A stretch of DNA of 7,370 nt from Actinomycetota bacterium (lineage in GTDB: Bacteria > Actinomycetota > Actinomycetes > Nanopelagicales > Nanopelagicaceae): positions 1 through 7,370 of the forward strand of contig CANCUC010000037.1 of assembly GCA_947381255.1 (NCBI GenBank). Direction: 5' to 3'. Numbering within the stretch: position 1 is the first letter of the stretch; the number at the start of each line of letters is the position of its first letter. The notes below the pieces were generated by a model. That model worked only from the letters and a program-made list of their open reading frames with translations. It ran no database searches and was not told where the DNA came from. The translations under genes were made by a program, and so were the position numbers. Shown here piece by piece: positions 1 through 6,208 of this stretch.

Positions 1-1256
1 GGGCGGCCATCATTGGCACCGTCGGTTCATTCGTTCTAGTTGGTGTCAGCTCGTTGGCTGGAAAAAGATCTAATGCGCCAACGATGACTCTTTCCCGCGC
101 CGCCTTTGGAGTTAAGGGAAATGTCTTGCCAGGATTTCTCTCTTACCTAATTTTCGTTGGTTGGGAGACGGTTCTCGTTTCTCTTGCCACGCTTGCTGCG
201 CAAACTGTCTTCGCACGCCTTGGCCATATCAATCACAACGTCGCTGGAATTCTTGGATTCCTCGTGGCAGCTAGTTTGACCGTATTCGGTGGAGTGCTCG
301 GTTTTCACACCATCATGAAGATTCAACGTTGGTTAACTTCTGCAACAATAATTCTTACTGCGGGATACATCGCCTTAACTTTTCACAAGATTAACTGGCA
401 TGCAGTGCAATCAATCCATTCCGGAAGTAAGGCTGGATTTATCGGCGCAATGATTCTTGGTGTAACAGGTATTGGACTCGGGTGGGTTAACTCCGCGGCA
501 GATTACTCACGCTACCTCCCAAGAAAGACTTCCAGTCGCGCCGTTATTGGTTGGACGGTCTTTGGTTCATCAATCGTTCCAGTTATCTTGGTCATCTACG
601 GAGCACTTTTAGCTGGCAGTTCAAAGGATCTGAGTGGGGCAATCGCTACCGATCCAATCGGAGCGTTAACAACAATTCTTCCAACTTGGTATCTGATTCC
701 ATTTGCGATCGTCGCAATTCTCGGATTGGTTGGCGGTGCAATTCTCGACCTCTACTCATCTGGAATAACTCTGGTTTCAATTGGATTGCCCGTGAAGCGT
801 CACATCGCAGCATCATTCGATGCAGCCATCATGATGTTTGGAACAATCTACTTTGTCTGGATCGCACCTAACTTCAGCGTTCCATTCCAGGGATTTCTCA
901 TCACCCTTGGAGTTCCCATCGCCGTCTGGTCAGCAATCTTTGTGGCAGATATCTTGATGCGAAAGAGTGATTACGCAGAGGCAGAGCTCTTCTCAACGAC
1001 CGGGCGCTACGGAATCTACAACTACCGTTCTATTGGGCTAGTAGTTGTTGGAACGATCGTCGGTTGGGGATTTGTGACAAATCCTTTGGCTTCATGGCTC
1101 TCGTGGCAGGGCTACTTCTTGGGTCTCATTGGCGGCAAGAGCGGAGCCTGGTCAGGTGCAAACGTCGGAGTACTAGTGGCTCTCGTAATAGGCTTTGCCG
1201 GACATATTCTTTTGTCACGAAATAGCATTAAAAAGCAGGAGGCTCACAATGGCTGA
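1..1256 (+). CDS. NCS1-family nucleobase permease (cytosine/purine permease-like), 5'-truncated by window edge
   Basis: Inner-membrane secondary transporter of the nucleobase:cation symporter-1 family, expected to import a purine, cytosine or related compound with a cation. The reading frame is open from position 3 and the gene begins before the window. The TTG at 54 is not a convincing start, because the residues before it continue a membrane segment and the family motif PTMTLSRAAFG (codons about 78-110) belongs well inside such proteins. About ten hydrophobic helices are visible, and the missing N-terminus would supply the rest of the usual twelve. The helix motif NSAADYSRYLP, near codons 490-525, is characteristic of bacterial NCS1 permeases. 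The short hydrophilic C-terminus ends in a TGA that overlaps the yajQ start by 8 bases, so the two genes are probably co-transcribed and translationally coupled. Family membership is clear. The exact substrate (cytosine, purine, hydroxymethylpyrimidine, allantoin) cannot be read from this fragment. Confidence 0.9.
   Translation, partial: AAIIGTVGSFVLVGVSSLAGKRSNAPTMTLSRAAFGVKGNVLPGFLSYLIFVGWETVLVSLATLAAQTVFARLGHINHNVAGILGFLVAASLTVFGGVLGFHTIMKIQRWLTSATIILTAGYIALTFHKINWHAVQSIHSGSKAGFIGAMILGVTGIGLGWVNSAADYSRYLPRKTSSRAVIGWTVFGSSIVPVILVIYGALLAGSSKDLSGAIATDPIGALTTILPTWYLIPFAIVAILGLVGGAILDLYSSGITLVSIGLPVKRHIAASFDAAIMMFGTIYFVWIAPNFSVPFQGFLITLGVPIAVWSAIFVADILMRKSDYAEAELFSTTGRYGIYNYRSIGLVVVGTIVGWGFVTNPLASWLSWQGYFLGLIGGKSGAWSGANVGVLVALVIGFAGHILLSRNSIKKQEAHNG
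1237..1242 (+). promoter_or_regulatory. Shine-Dalgarno site of yajQ
   Basis: AGGAGG, a full match to the anti-SD core, lies six bases before the ATG at 1249. It is the strongest ribosome binding site in the window and sits inside the last codons of the permease gene. It fixes the yajQ start at 1249 rather than at the in-frame ATG at 1195. Confidence 0.85.
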
Positions 1257-1737
1257 TTCAAGTTTCGATATCGTCTCAAATGTAGATCACATGGAAGTTG
1301 ATAACGCATACAACTCAACTGACCGCGAAATCTCAACCCGCTTTGACTTCAAAAATACCGGAACTTCAATTGAGAAGTCCGGTGAGAAATACAACATTGA
1401 AGCTGACACTGAAGATCGCGCAAAGGCGGCTCTTGAAGTATTTAAAGATAAATTAATCAAACGCGGTGTCTCACTCAAGCACCTCGATGCCTCCGAGCCA
1501 CAGCTCAGTGGAAAGATCTACAAGATCTCCACTACTTTCAAAGAGGGCATCAAAGTTGAGGATGCTAAGAAAATCGCAAAGTTATTGCGTGATGAGGGTC
1601 CAAAAACTTTAAAGACTCAGATTCAGGGAGAAGAGTTGCGCGTCTCAAGCAAGAGTCGTGATGATCTTCAAGTTGCCATCCAAATTGTTAAAGATCACCC
1701 TTGGGAGTTCTCAGTACAATTCCAAAACTATAGATAA
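1249..1737 (+). CDS. yajQ: YajQ family nucleotide-binding protein (UPF0234)
   Basis: Cytoplasmic protein of 162 residues, matching the family's usual length of about 160. The N-terminal block SFDIVSNVDHMEVDNA and the following RFDFKNTG are the family's conserved first strand and helix region. The C-terminal block with VSSKSRDDLQ and the ending FSVQFQNYR is equally typical. Known family members have two ferredoxin-like (RNP-type) domains and bind nucleic acid or nucleotides. In Xanthomonas a YajQ protein was reported to bind cyclic di-GMP, but whether this one does cannot be seen. The ATG at 1249 is chosen because AGGAGG precedes it and the protein then starts like its relatives; the ATG at 1195 would add 18 unrelated residues translated from the permease gene. 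The start overlaps the permease stop by 8 bases, and rarD follows after 9 bases, so all three are probably one transcript. Confidence 0.95.
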   Translation: MADSSFDIVSNVDHMEVDNAYNSTDREISTRFDFKNTGTSIEKSGEKYNIEADTEDRAKAALEVFKDKLIKRGVSLKHLDASEPQLSGKIYKISTTFKEGIKVEDAKKIAKLLRDEGPKTLKTQIQGEELRVSSKSRDDLQVAIQIVKDHPWEFSVQFQNYR

Positions 1738-1746
1738 GCGCGGTTA

Positions 1747-2646
1747 ATGAAGAGCTACAGAATTGGTCTGACCTTAGGCGTCTCCGCATATCTCACCTGG
1801 GGTCTCTTCCCTCTCTATTGGCCACTTCTGAAGCCCGCCAACTCCATTGAGATTGTCTCTCATCGCGCCGTCTGGACTTTTGTCTTCTGCATTGCGCTCT
1901 TGCTCTACACCGGCAAACTAAAGAGCACATTCTCGCTTCTCAAAGATCGACGCATCGTCCTGCGCTTGATCCTCTCGACGATGTTGATTTCCGTTAACTG
2001 GCTTGTCTATATCTGGGGCGTGAACCATGGCCACGTAGTTGAATGTGCGCTCGGGTATTACATCAACCCATTGATTATCATCGCCTTTGGAGTCTTCTTG
2101 CTGAAAGAGAAGATGCGTAAATTGCAATGGATTTCAGTTGGCAGTGCTACCGCCGGAGTAATTGTCTTGGCCGTTGATTACGGTCGTCCACCGTGGATCG
2201 CCATCGCACTTGCGACATCATGGGGCAGCTACGGGCTCGTGAAGAAGCAACTAGGACTTGGAGCGCTTGAAGGACTAGCAATCGAGACGACGCTCTCCCT
2301 TATTCCTTATGGAGGTTATTTACTCTGGCTCGGGCATAAGGGAACTGGACAATTTGGGCATCACTTTGGCCTTACAACGCTCTTGATTCTTGCCGGAGTT
2401 GTAACCGCAATACCGCTTCTCATGTTTAACGGATCTACAAATCGTTTGAAATTCACCATCATTGGATTACTTCAGTACATCACTCCATCTGTTCAGTTCA
2501 TTATTGGCGTCGTCGTACGACACGAAGCAATGACCGTGGGTCGCTGGATCGGTTTCTTAATTGTTTGGGCAGCCTTGATTACCTTGGGCTATGACTTAGT
2601 CAGGTCAGGAAGTTCTAGTGATAATCGTTTCGCAGAGCTCGATTAA
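1747..2646 (+). CDS. rarD: RarD-type EamA/DMT superfamily transporter
   Basis: Inner-membrane protein of 299 residues with about ten hydrophobic helices, as expected for the drug/metabolite transporter superfamily. RarD signatures are clear: WGLFPLYWPLL (residues 18-28), IVSHRAVWT (36-44), NWLVYIWGVNHGHVVE (84-99) followed by LGYYINPL, and in the second half RLKFTIIGLLQYITPSVQF (233-251). E. coli RarD is labelled a chloramphenicol-sensitivity protein, but its natural substrate is not established, so none is assigned here. The ATG at 1747 lies 9 bases after the yajQ stop and has no recognisable Shine-Dalgarno site, which suggests coupling to yajQ translation. The last 13 codons (287-299, a polar tail SGSSSDNRFAELD with no obvious family conservation) overlap the 3' end of the oppositely oriented prenyl synthase gene. 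Confidence 0.93.
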   Translation: MKSYRIGLTLGVSAYLTWGLFPLYWPLLKPANSIEIVSHRAVWTFVFCIALLLYTGKLKSTFSLLKDRRIVLRLILSTMLISVNWLVYIWGVNHGHVVECALGYYINPLIIIAFGVFLLKEKMRKLQWISVGSATAGVIVLAVDYGRPPWIAIALATSWGSYGLVKKQLGLGALEGLAIETTLSLIPYGGYLLWLGHKGTGQFGHHFGLTTLLILAGVVTAIPLLMFNGSTNRLKFTIIGLLQYITPSVQFIIGVVVRHEAMTVGRWIGFLIVWAALITLGYDLVRSGSSSDNRFAELD

Positions 2647-3591
2647 GGCTCGTTTAGCCGCTCCATCTGGAAGAGAGTTGAGCTCTAGACGAGCTTCATC
2701 TGCATATTTGTGAAGCAAATCTTTTGATTGTTCCATCGCCTTGTGGCTACGTAGTTGCTTCAAAGTCAGGGCCACAATCGCTTCATCCTTGATTGGAGCA
2801 GACAAAATTGCCTTGAGTTCTGCATCGGCAGAATCTGCTGACTCCAATACAAAGAGTGTGACCAGGGTTGGAACGCCTTCGCGGAGATCAGTACCGGGGG
2901 TCTTGCCACTCTCATTTGATTCAGAGGCGATGTCAATTACATCATCTGCGAGCTGAAAGACCACGCCAATCTTCTCGCCAAAAGTCGTTAGTGCTTCGAC
3001 AACTTCTACGGGTGCTCCGGAGAGCAGTGCACCAAAGCGTGCGGATGTTGCGATGAGTGATCCAGTCTTATCAGCAACAACCTTGAGGTAATGATCTAAC
3101 ATCGAAAGACCAGCGGTCGAACCTTGAGTCTCGGTGATTTGACCGATAACTAAACGTTCGAAGGTGCGTGCCTGAAGGCGAACTGCTTCAGGTCCAAGAT
3201 CAGCAAGAAGGTCAGAGGCTTTTGCAAAGAGGTAATCACCAGTCAAAATCGCAACTGTGTTGTTCCAACGAGCATTGGCACTTTCAACTCCGCGACGCAG
3301 CGGTGCCTCATCCATTACATCGTCGTGATAGAGCGTTGCTAAATGTGTGAGTTCACAAACAACCGCCGCTTCAATAATCTCTTTACGTTTTGGATCTCCA
3401 AATTGGGCTGCGAGAAGAGCGAGCAATGGACGCAGACGCTTTCCACCCGCCTCCACAAGGTGGCGCGAAGTTTCGATAACAAGCGGATACTCGCCTTGAA
3501 TCTGTTCCCGCAATAACTCTTCAACTCTCTTCATATCCGAACGGATCGAGAGTTCGAGCTTTACATCAAGATGTGGAATACCAAAGGCCAT
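2605..3591 (-). CDS. Long-chain trans-polyprenyl diphosphate synthase (menaquinone side chain)
   Basis: Cytoplasmic or membrane-associated enzyme of 328 residues that adds isopentenyl diphosphate units to an allylic diphosphate; related genes are named ispB, hepT or grcC1. Visible motifs are GGKRLRP (49-55), the first Asp-rich motif HDDVMD (89-94), KTGSL (175-179), and the second Asp-rich motif FQLADDVID (212-220) followed by GKTPGTDLREG. Both Asp-rich motifs bind Mg-diphosphate and are intact. Residues four and five before the first motif are small (T86, A85). In this family that permits long products, so a menaquinone-length chain is likelier than farnesyl or geranylgeranyl. The ATG at 3591 lies three bases after the menG stop, with AAGGA (3605-3609, complement) at a rather long spacing, so translation is probably coupled to menG. 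Its conserved-looking C-terminus (LIELCETIITRTS) overlaps the end of rarD by 42 bp. The exact chain length is not determinable by eye. Confidence 0.92.
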   Translation of the reverse strand: MAFGIPHLDVKLELSIRSDMKRVEELLREQIQGEYPLVIETSRHLVEAGGKRLRPLLALLAAQFGDPKRKEIIEAAVVCELTHLATLYHDDVMDEAPLRRGVESANARWNNTVAILTGDYLFAKASDLLADLGPEAVRLQARTFERLVIGQITETQGSTAGLSMLDHYLKVVADKTGSLIATSARFGALLSGAPVEVVEALTTFGEKIGVVFQLADDVIDIASESNESGKTPGTDLREGVPTLVTLFVLESADSADAELKAILSAPIKDEAIVALTLKQLRSHKAMEQSKDLLHKYADEARLELNSLPDGAAKRALIELCETIITRTS

Positions 3592-3594
3592 CTC

Positions 3595-4296
3595 TTACAA
3601 CTTATCCTTGAAAGCAATATGCACGGCAACAATTCCAAAGGTGAAATTCTGCCAAGCAACACTTCCCCATCCAGCTGCTTCAATCTTTGCAGCCAACTCT
3701 TCCTGATCTGGCCAAGCCTGAATTGATTGAGCGAGGTAAATGTATGCATCTGGATTAGATGCGAGACGACGAGCCACCTTTGGCAAGAATCCCATCAAGT
3801 AGTTCATATAAATCTTGCGGAAAACTTTATTTGTTGGATGTGAGAACTCGACGACCACTAAACGTCCGCCCGGCTTGGTAACGCGCAGAGCTTCAGCGAG
3901 CGCCTTCTGTACATCATTTGTATTACGCAATCCAAATGAGATTGTGGTTACATCAAATTCATCTGCCCCAAAAGGAAGGTTTAGGGCATCTGCGAGAGTG
4001 AATTTAAGATCAGGATGACGCTTCTTACCAGCATCTAACATTCCTTGAGAGAAATCAGCCGGAATAACTTCAGCGCCAGCATCTGCAAGGGGACGGCTCG
4101 ATGAGCCAGTACCTGCTGCAATATCTAGGATTTTCATCCCAGAAGTTGGCGCGATGATTGCCGTGGCCTTCTTGCGCCAGGCCTTAGTCTGCCCCAGACT
4201 CAAAAGGTCGTTCATGATGTCGTAGCGCTTAGCGACGCCATCAAACATTGAGGCGACTTCTTCAGGCTCCTTATTTAAATCTGCTGACTTACTCAC
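3595..4296 (-). CDS. menG: Demethylmenaquinone methyltransferase (UbiE/MenG)
   Basis: SAM-dependent C-methyltransferase of 233 residues that converts demethylmenaquinone to menaquinone, the last step of the pathway; also named ubiE or menH. The first family signature is YDIMNDLLSLGQTKAW (25-40). The SAM-binding motif I is LDIAAGTG (57-64) and the acidic residue ending strand 2 is D81 in ADFSQGML. SFGLRN (120-125) and the second signature RVTKPGGRLVVVEFS (138-152) follow. The SLGQ form of signature 1, lacking the His of E. coli UbiE, resembles mycobacterial MenG. The start is GTG at 4296. It is the first possible start after an in-frame stop at 4348-4350 (complement), and it has no good Shine-Dalgarno site. 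It is first in a two-gene unit with the prenyl synthase. No ubiquinone genes are visible, so menaquinone is the inferred substrate. Confidence 0.95.
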   Translation of the reverse strand: MSKSADLNKEPEEVASMFDGVAKRYDIMNDLLSLGQTKAWRKKATAIIAPTSGMKILDIAAGTGSSSRPLADAGAEVIPADFSQGMLDAGKKRHPDLKFTLADALNLPFGADEFDVTTISFGLRNTNDVQKALAEALRVTKPGGRLVVVEFSHPTNKVFRKIYMNYLMGFLPKVARRLASNPDAYIYLAQSIQAWPDQEELAAKIEAAGWGSVAWQNFTFGIVAVHIAFKDKL

Positions 4297-4302
4297 GGGT
4301 TT

Positions 4303-4331
4303 ATTCTTTCGGTAGTACGCTCCTATGACAA
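4303..4331 (-). promoter_or_regulatory. Candidate menG promoter, leaderless spacing
   Basis: On the minus strand, TTGTCA (4326-4331, five of six to the -35 consensus) is followed after 17 bases by AAGAAT (4303-4308, four of six to TATAAT). Six further bases bring the expected transcription start to the GTG of menG at 4296. That would give a leaderless mRNA, which fits the missing Shine-Dalgarno site. The first base of the -10 hexamer is not the preferred T, so this stays tentative. Confidence 0.3.
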
Positions 4332-4340
4332 CTTCAACCT

Positions 4341-4359
4341 CGCCTAACTAGAAGAGGCG
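4341..4359 (+). repeat. Short inverted repeat in the bioY leader
   Basis: CGCCT (4341-4345) and AGGCG (4355-4359) are exact reverse complements separated by 9 bases. The stem could extend across an asymmetric internal loop with ACC (4337-4339) and GGT (4362-4364). It lies between the candidate bioY promoter and the bioY start and could be a small leader hairpin or operator half-sites. Five base pairs can arise by chance. Confidence 0.3.
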
Positions 4360-4368
4360 TCGGTGACG

Positions 4369-4375
4369 AAAGGGA
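4369..4375 (+). promoter_or_regulatory. Probable ribosome binding site of bioY
   Basis: AAAGGGA lies five bases before ATG 4381 and supports that codon as the start. The alternative in-frame GTG at 4363 also has a purine-rich stretch (AGAAGAGG, 4350-4357) at a workable distance, so the choice is not absolute. Confidence 0.5.
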
Positions 4376-4380
4376 TAGAG

Positions 4381-4962
4381 ATGTCTGTATCTTCAACCGC
4401 AACGCTGCGTGGTGCGCTTGTTACTCGGAGCACGACTGCAACCAAGGTCGCTCTGGTTATCGGCGGAATCGCATTCCTAGCGCTTATGGCGCAAATTGCA
4501 GTTCCCGTTCCAGGCTCTCCAGTTCCAGTTACCGGTCAGACTCTCGGAGCTCTTCTGCTCGGCAGCGCGTACGGGGCATCACTTGGATTCACTACCTTTG
4601 CAAGTTATCTCATCATCGGCTTTCTTGGCGCTCCAGTGTTCGCATCAGGCGCTCACGGCCTCACCCGCATTACCGGCGCAACAGGCGGATATCTCGTCGG
4701 AATGTTGCTTGCGTCACTAATTACTGGTTATCTCGCTGGACGCAAGTGGGATCAGAAGGTTGCGACGGTCGTTCCAACAATGATCCTCGGTGATCTCGTA
4801 ATCTTTAGCGCCGGACTCTTCTGGTTGCATCATTCGATTCACGCCACATGGGCAGTTACCTTCAAACTTGGATTTACTCCATTTATCTTGGGCGAAGTGA
4901 TAAAGATCGCTATCGCTTCAACAGCTATGCCGACGCTCTGGCGTTTTGTTCCAAAACGCTAA
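4381..4962 (+). CDS. bioY: BioY, biotin-binding S component of an ECF transporter
   Basis: Integral membrane protein of 193 residues with about six hydrophobic helices, the usual size and topology for BioY. It captures biotin at the outer face and works with an energising T protein and two ATPases. Family motifs visible are PVPVTGQTLG (47-56), GFLGAPVFASG (80-90), TGATGGYLVG (98-107) and GFTPFILGEVIK (164-175). ATG 4381 is preferred for its AAAGGGA site; GTG 4363 would add six residues (199 in all), and an in-frame stop at 4345-4347 excludes anything earlier. No bioM, bioN or other ECF genes are adjacent, so it must use a shared energising module encoded elsewhere or act alone, as some BioY proteins are reported to do. 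It diverges from menG and is followed by menF after 19 bases. Its last codons form a strong inverted repeat, described separately. Confidence 0.94.
   Translation: MSVSSTATLRGALVTRSTTATKVALVIGGIAFLALMAQIAVPVPGSPVPVTGQTLGALLLGSAYGASLGFTTFASYLIIGFLGAPVFASGAHGLTRITGATGGYLVGMLLASLITGYLAGRKWDQKVATVVPTMILGDLVIFSAGLFWLHHSIHATWAVTFKLGFTPFILGEVIKIAIASTAMPTLWRFVPKR
4941..4959 (+). repeat. Perfect inverted repeat at the bioY 3' end
   Basis: GCGTTTTG (4941-4948) and CAAAACGC (4952-4959) are exact reverse complements around a three-base centre TTC. As RNA, the helix can extend through G4940-U4960 and U4939-A4961, skip one mismatch, and add U4937-A4963 and C4936-G4964, which embeds the bioY stop codon in the stem. 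No T-rich run follows on either strand, so it is not a standard intrinsic terminator. It also overlaps the possible -35 of a menF promoter and could be an operator. Its role is not known. Confidence 0.6.
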
Positions 4963-4975
4963 AGGCACTTAACTT
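4946..4975 (+). promoter_or_regulatory. Candidate menF promoter, leaderless spacing
   Basis: TAACTT (4970-4975) fits the actinobacterial -10 pattern TANNNT. Only six bases separate it from ATG 4982, so transcription would begin at or next to the start codon. TTGTTC (4946-4951) is a partial -35 match at 18-bp spacing. menF has no Shine-Dalgarno site near its start, which agrees with a leaderless transcript. Short matches like these are common by chance. Confidence 0.35.
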
Positions 4976-4981
4976 AAGCCT

Positions 4982-6208
4982 ATGGCTCTACGCATCACCA
5001 CTGAATTACTGGGCGATCATCCACGTTTAAGTGAGATTGCAACAGATCTTCCGATCAGTGCAAGCTGGATCAGAGGTTCAGATGGTTTCATCGCCTTTGG
5101 AAGTTACAAAACTCATCGCGTTTCAGGCAAGAAGCGATTTGCAGATGCCTCTACCTGGTGGAAGAACGAACTCTCCCAATTGGAAATCAAGAACAATGTG
5201 CATGGGGTAGGAACCGGCCCAATTCTCTTTGCCTCCTTCGCCTTTGCCGAAGAAGAGCCATCGGTTCTTACGATTCCTGAGATTGTTGTCGCGCAGAAAA
5301 ATGGTAAATCTTGGATTACCTGGATTGGTAATGGCCAACCAGAATTAGTCTCGCAAATAATCAATCAAGTTGGTCTTAACCTCACCTGGTCACAAGGCGC
5401 TCTATCTGACGAAGAGTGGCGTTCAGCGGTAAATGCATCGGTTACTAAGATTAAAGAGGGAGAGCTTGAGAAAGTTGTTCTAGCTCGAGATCTCATTGCT
5501 CATGCAGATAAAGAGATTAACCCTGCGGCCTTAATCCAATCCCTTGAAACCGAATACCCATCGACTTGGCTCTTCCTCGTCGATAACCTCATCGGTGCTA
5601 CCCCAGAATTGCTAGTGCGGTTAAGCAAATCACTTGTCACCTCACGCGTCTTAGCTGGAACTATTCGCCGCACTGGCGATGAAGAACGCGATTTCGCACT
5701 TGCAGGCTCCTTAGCGAAATCTTCAAAAGATCTAGAAGAGCATGAATACGCAGTTCGCTCGGTAGCTGAAGCACTCGAACCTTTCGCCTCATCGACAAAC
5801 GTTCCTGATGCACCTTTTGTGCTCCACCTTCCAAACGTTATGCATTTGGCAACTGATGTAACTGGTGTGATCAACGACAGCGCAACCAAGGTCGATATCT
5901 TTAAATTGATCTCAGCTCTTCATCCATCCGCTGCAGTCTGTGGAACTCCTACCGATGTTGCTAGGGATGTAATCACTGAACTTGAATCCATGAACCGTGC
6001 CCGATATGCCGGACCCGTTGGTTGGATTGATGCACATGGAGATGGCGAGATGGGGATCGCGCTGCGCTGTGGTCAGATCGCAGAAGATCGCCGTTCCATC
6101 AGATTATTTGCTGGATGTGGAATCGTCGCAGGATCAAGCGCGGAGCAAGAACTCGCCGAAAGTCAGGCTAAATTGCTTCCCATGCGCAGTGCGCTTACAA
6201 GGCTCTGA
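4982..6208 (+). CDS. menF: Isochorismate synthase MenF
   Basis: Cytoplasmic Mg-dependent enzyme of 408 residues that converts chorismate to isochorismate, the first committed step of menaquinone synthesis. The C-terminal chorismate-binding domain (about residues 140-408) is complete. It shows KVVLARDL with K164, the position of the catalytic lysine in MenF and EntC; GATPELLV (205-212), whose E209 corresponds to the general acid; AGTIRR (225-230); and SKDLEEHEY (248-256) with the metal-ligand glutamate region. LHPSAAVCGTP (313-323), RARYAGPVGW (339-348) and the closing E390 and E393 in ELAES also match. The variable N-terminal part (1-140) is typical of the family. ATG 4982 is the first usable codon after an in-frame stop at 4970-4972. 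EntC-type or salicylate synthases share these motifs, but the neighbouring menD and menG point to MenF. Its last 15 codons overlap menD on the other strand. Confidence 0.93.
   Translation: MALRITTELLGDHPRLSEIATDLPISASWIRGSDGFIAFGSYKTHRVSGKKRFADASTWWKNELSQLEIKNNVHGVGTGPILFASFAFAEEEPSVLTIPEIVVAQKNGKSWITWIGNGQPELVSQIINQVGLNLTWSQGALSDEEWRSAVNASVTKIKEGELEKVVLARDLIAHADKEINPAALIQSLETEYPSTWLFLVDNLIGATPELLVRLSKSLVTSRVLAGTIRRTGDEERDFALAGSLAKSSKDLEEHEYAVRSVAEALEPFASSTNVPDAPFVLHLPNVMHLATDVTGVINDSATKVDIFKLISALHPSAAVCGTPTDVARDVITELESMNRARYAGPVGWIDAHGDGEMGIALRCGQIAEDRRSIRLFAGCGIVAGSSAEQELAESQAKLLPMRSALTRL

Larger units (their letters stand above)
4297..4380. promoter_or_regulatory. Divergent menG / bioY intergenic region
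   Basis: These 84 bases separate two genes transcribed outward, so promoters for both the menG unit (leftward) and bioY (rightward) should lie here. For bioY, TATGAC at 4324-4329 is a weak -10 candidate (four of six bases). I see no copy of a known biotin-dependent operator: neither the long TTGTAAACC-type inverted repeat of BirA nor an obvious BioQ-type palindrome. Candidate details are given as separate entries. Confidence 0.5.

Noticed and set aside
54..56. TTG as the start of the permease
   Set aside because: The frame stays open to the window edge and the conserved family motif would fall only 10 codons in; a true N-terminus with further helices is expected upstream.
551..871. 106-codon open frame inside the permease
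   Set aside because: Composition is rich in Arg, Asn, Ser and Trp without a recognisable fold; a frame-shifted reading of membrane-protein codons.
1195..1248. Upstream ATG extending YajQ to 180 residues
   Set aside because: The extra 18 residues come from the permease coding sequence in another frame and are unlike YajQ N-termini; AGGAGG sits directly before ATG 1249.
1729..1734. TATAGA as a separate rarD promoter -10
   Set aside because: No -35-like hexamer at proper spacing; coupling to yajQ is the simpler reading.
4941..4975. Intrinsic terminator after bioY
   Set aside because: The hairpin is good but no T-rich tract follows it on either strand, so a Rho-independent terminator is not supported.
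5500..5889. 129-codon open frame antisense to menF
   Set aside because: Serine-rich translation with no recognisable domain, lying wholly opposite the conserved MenF catalytic domain; best explained as a codon-use shadow.
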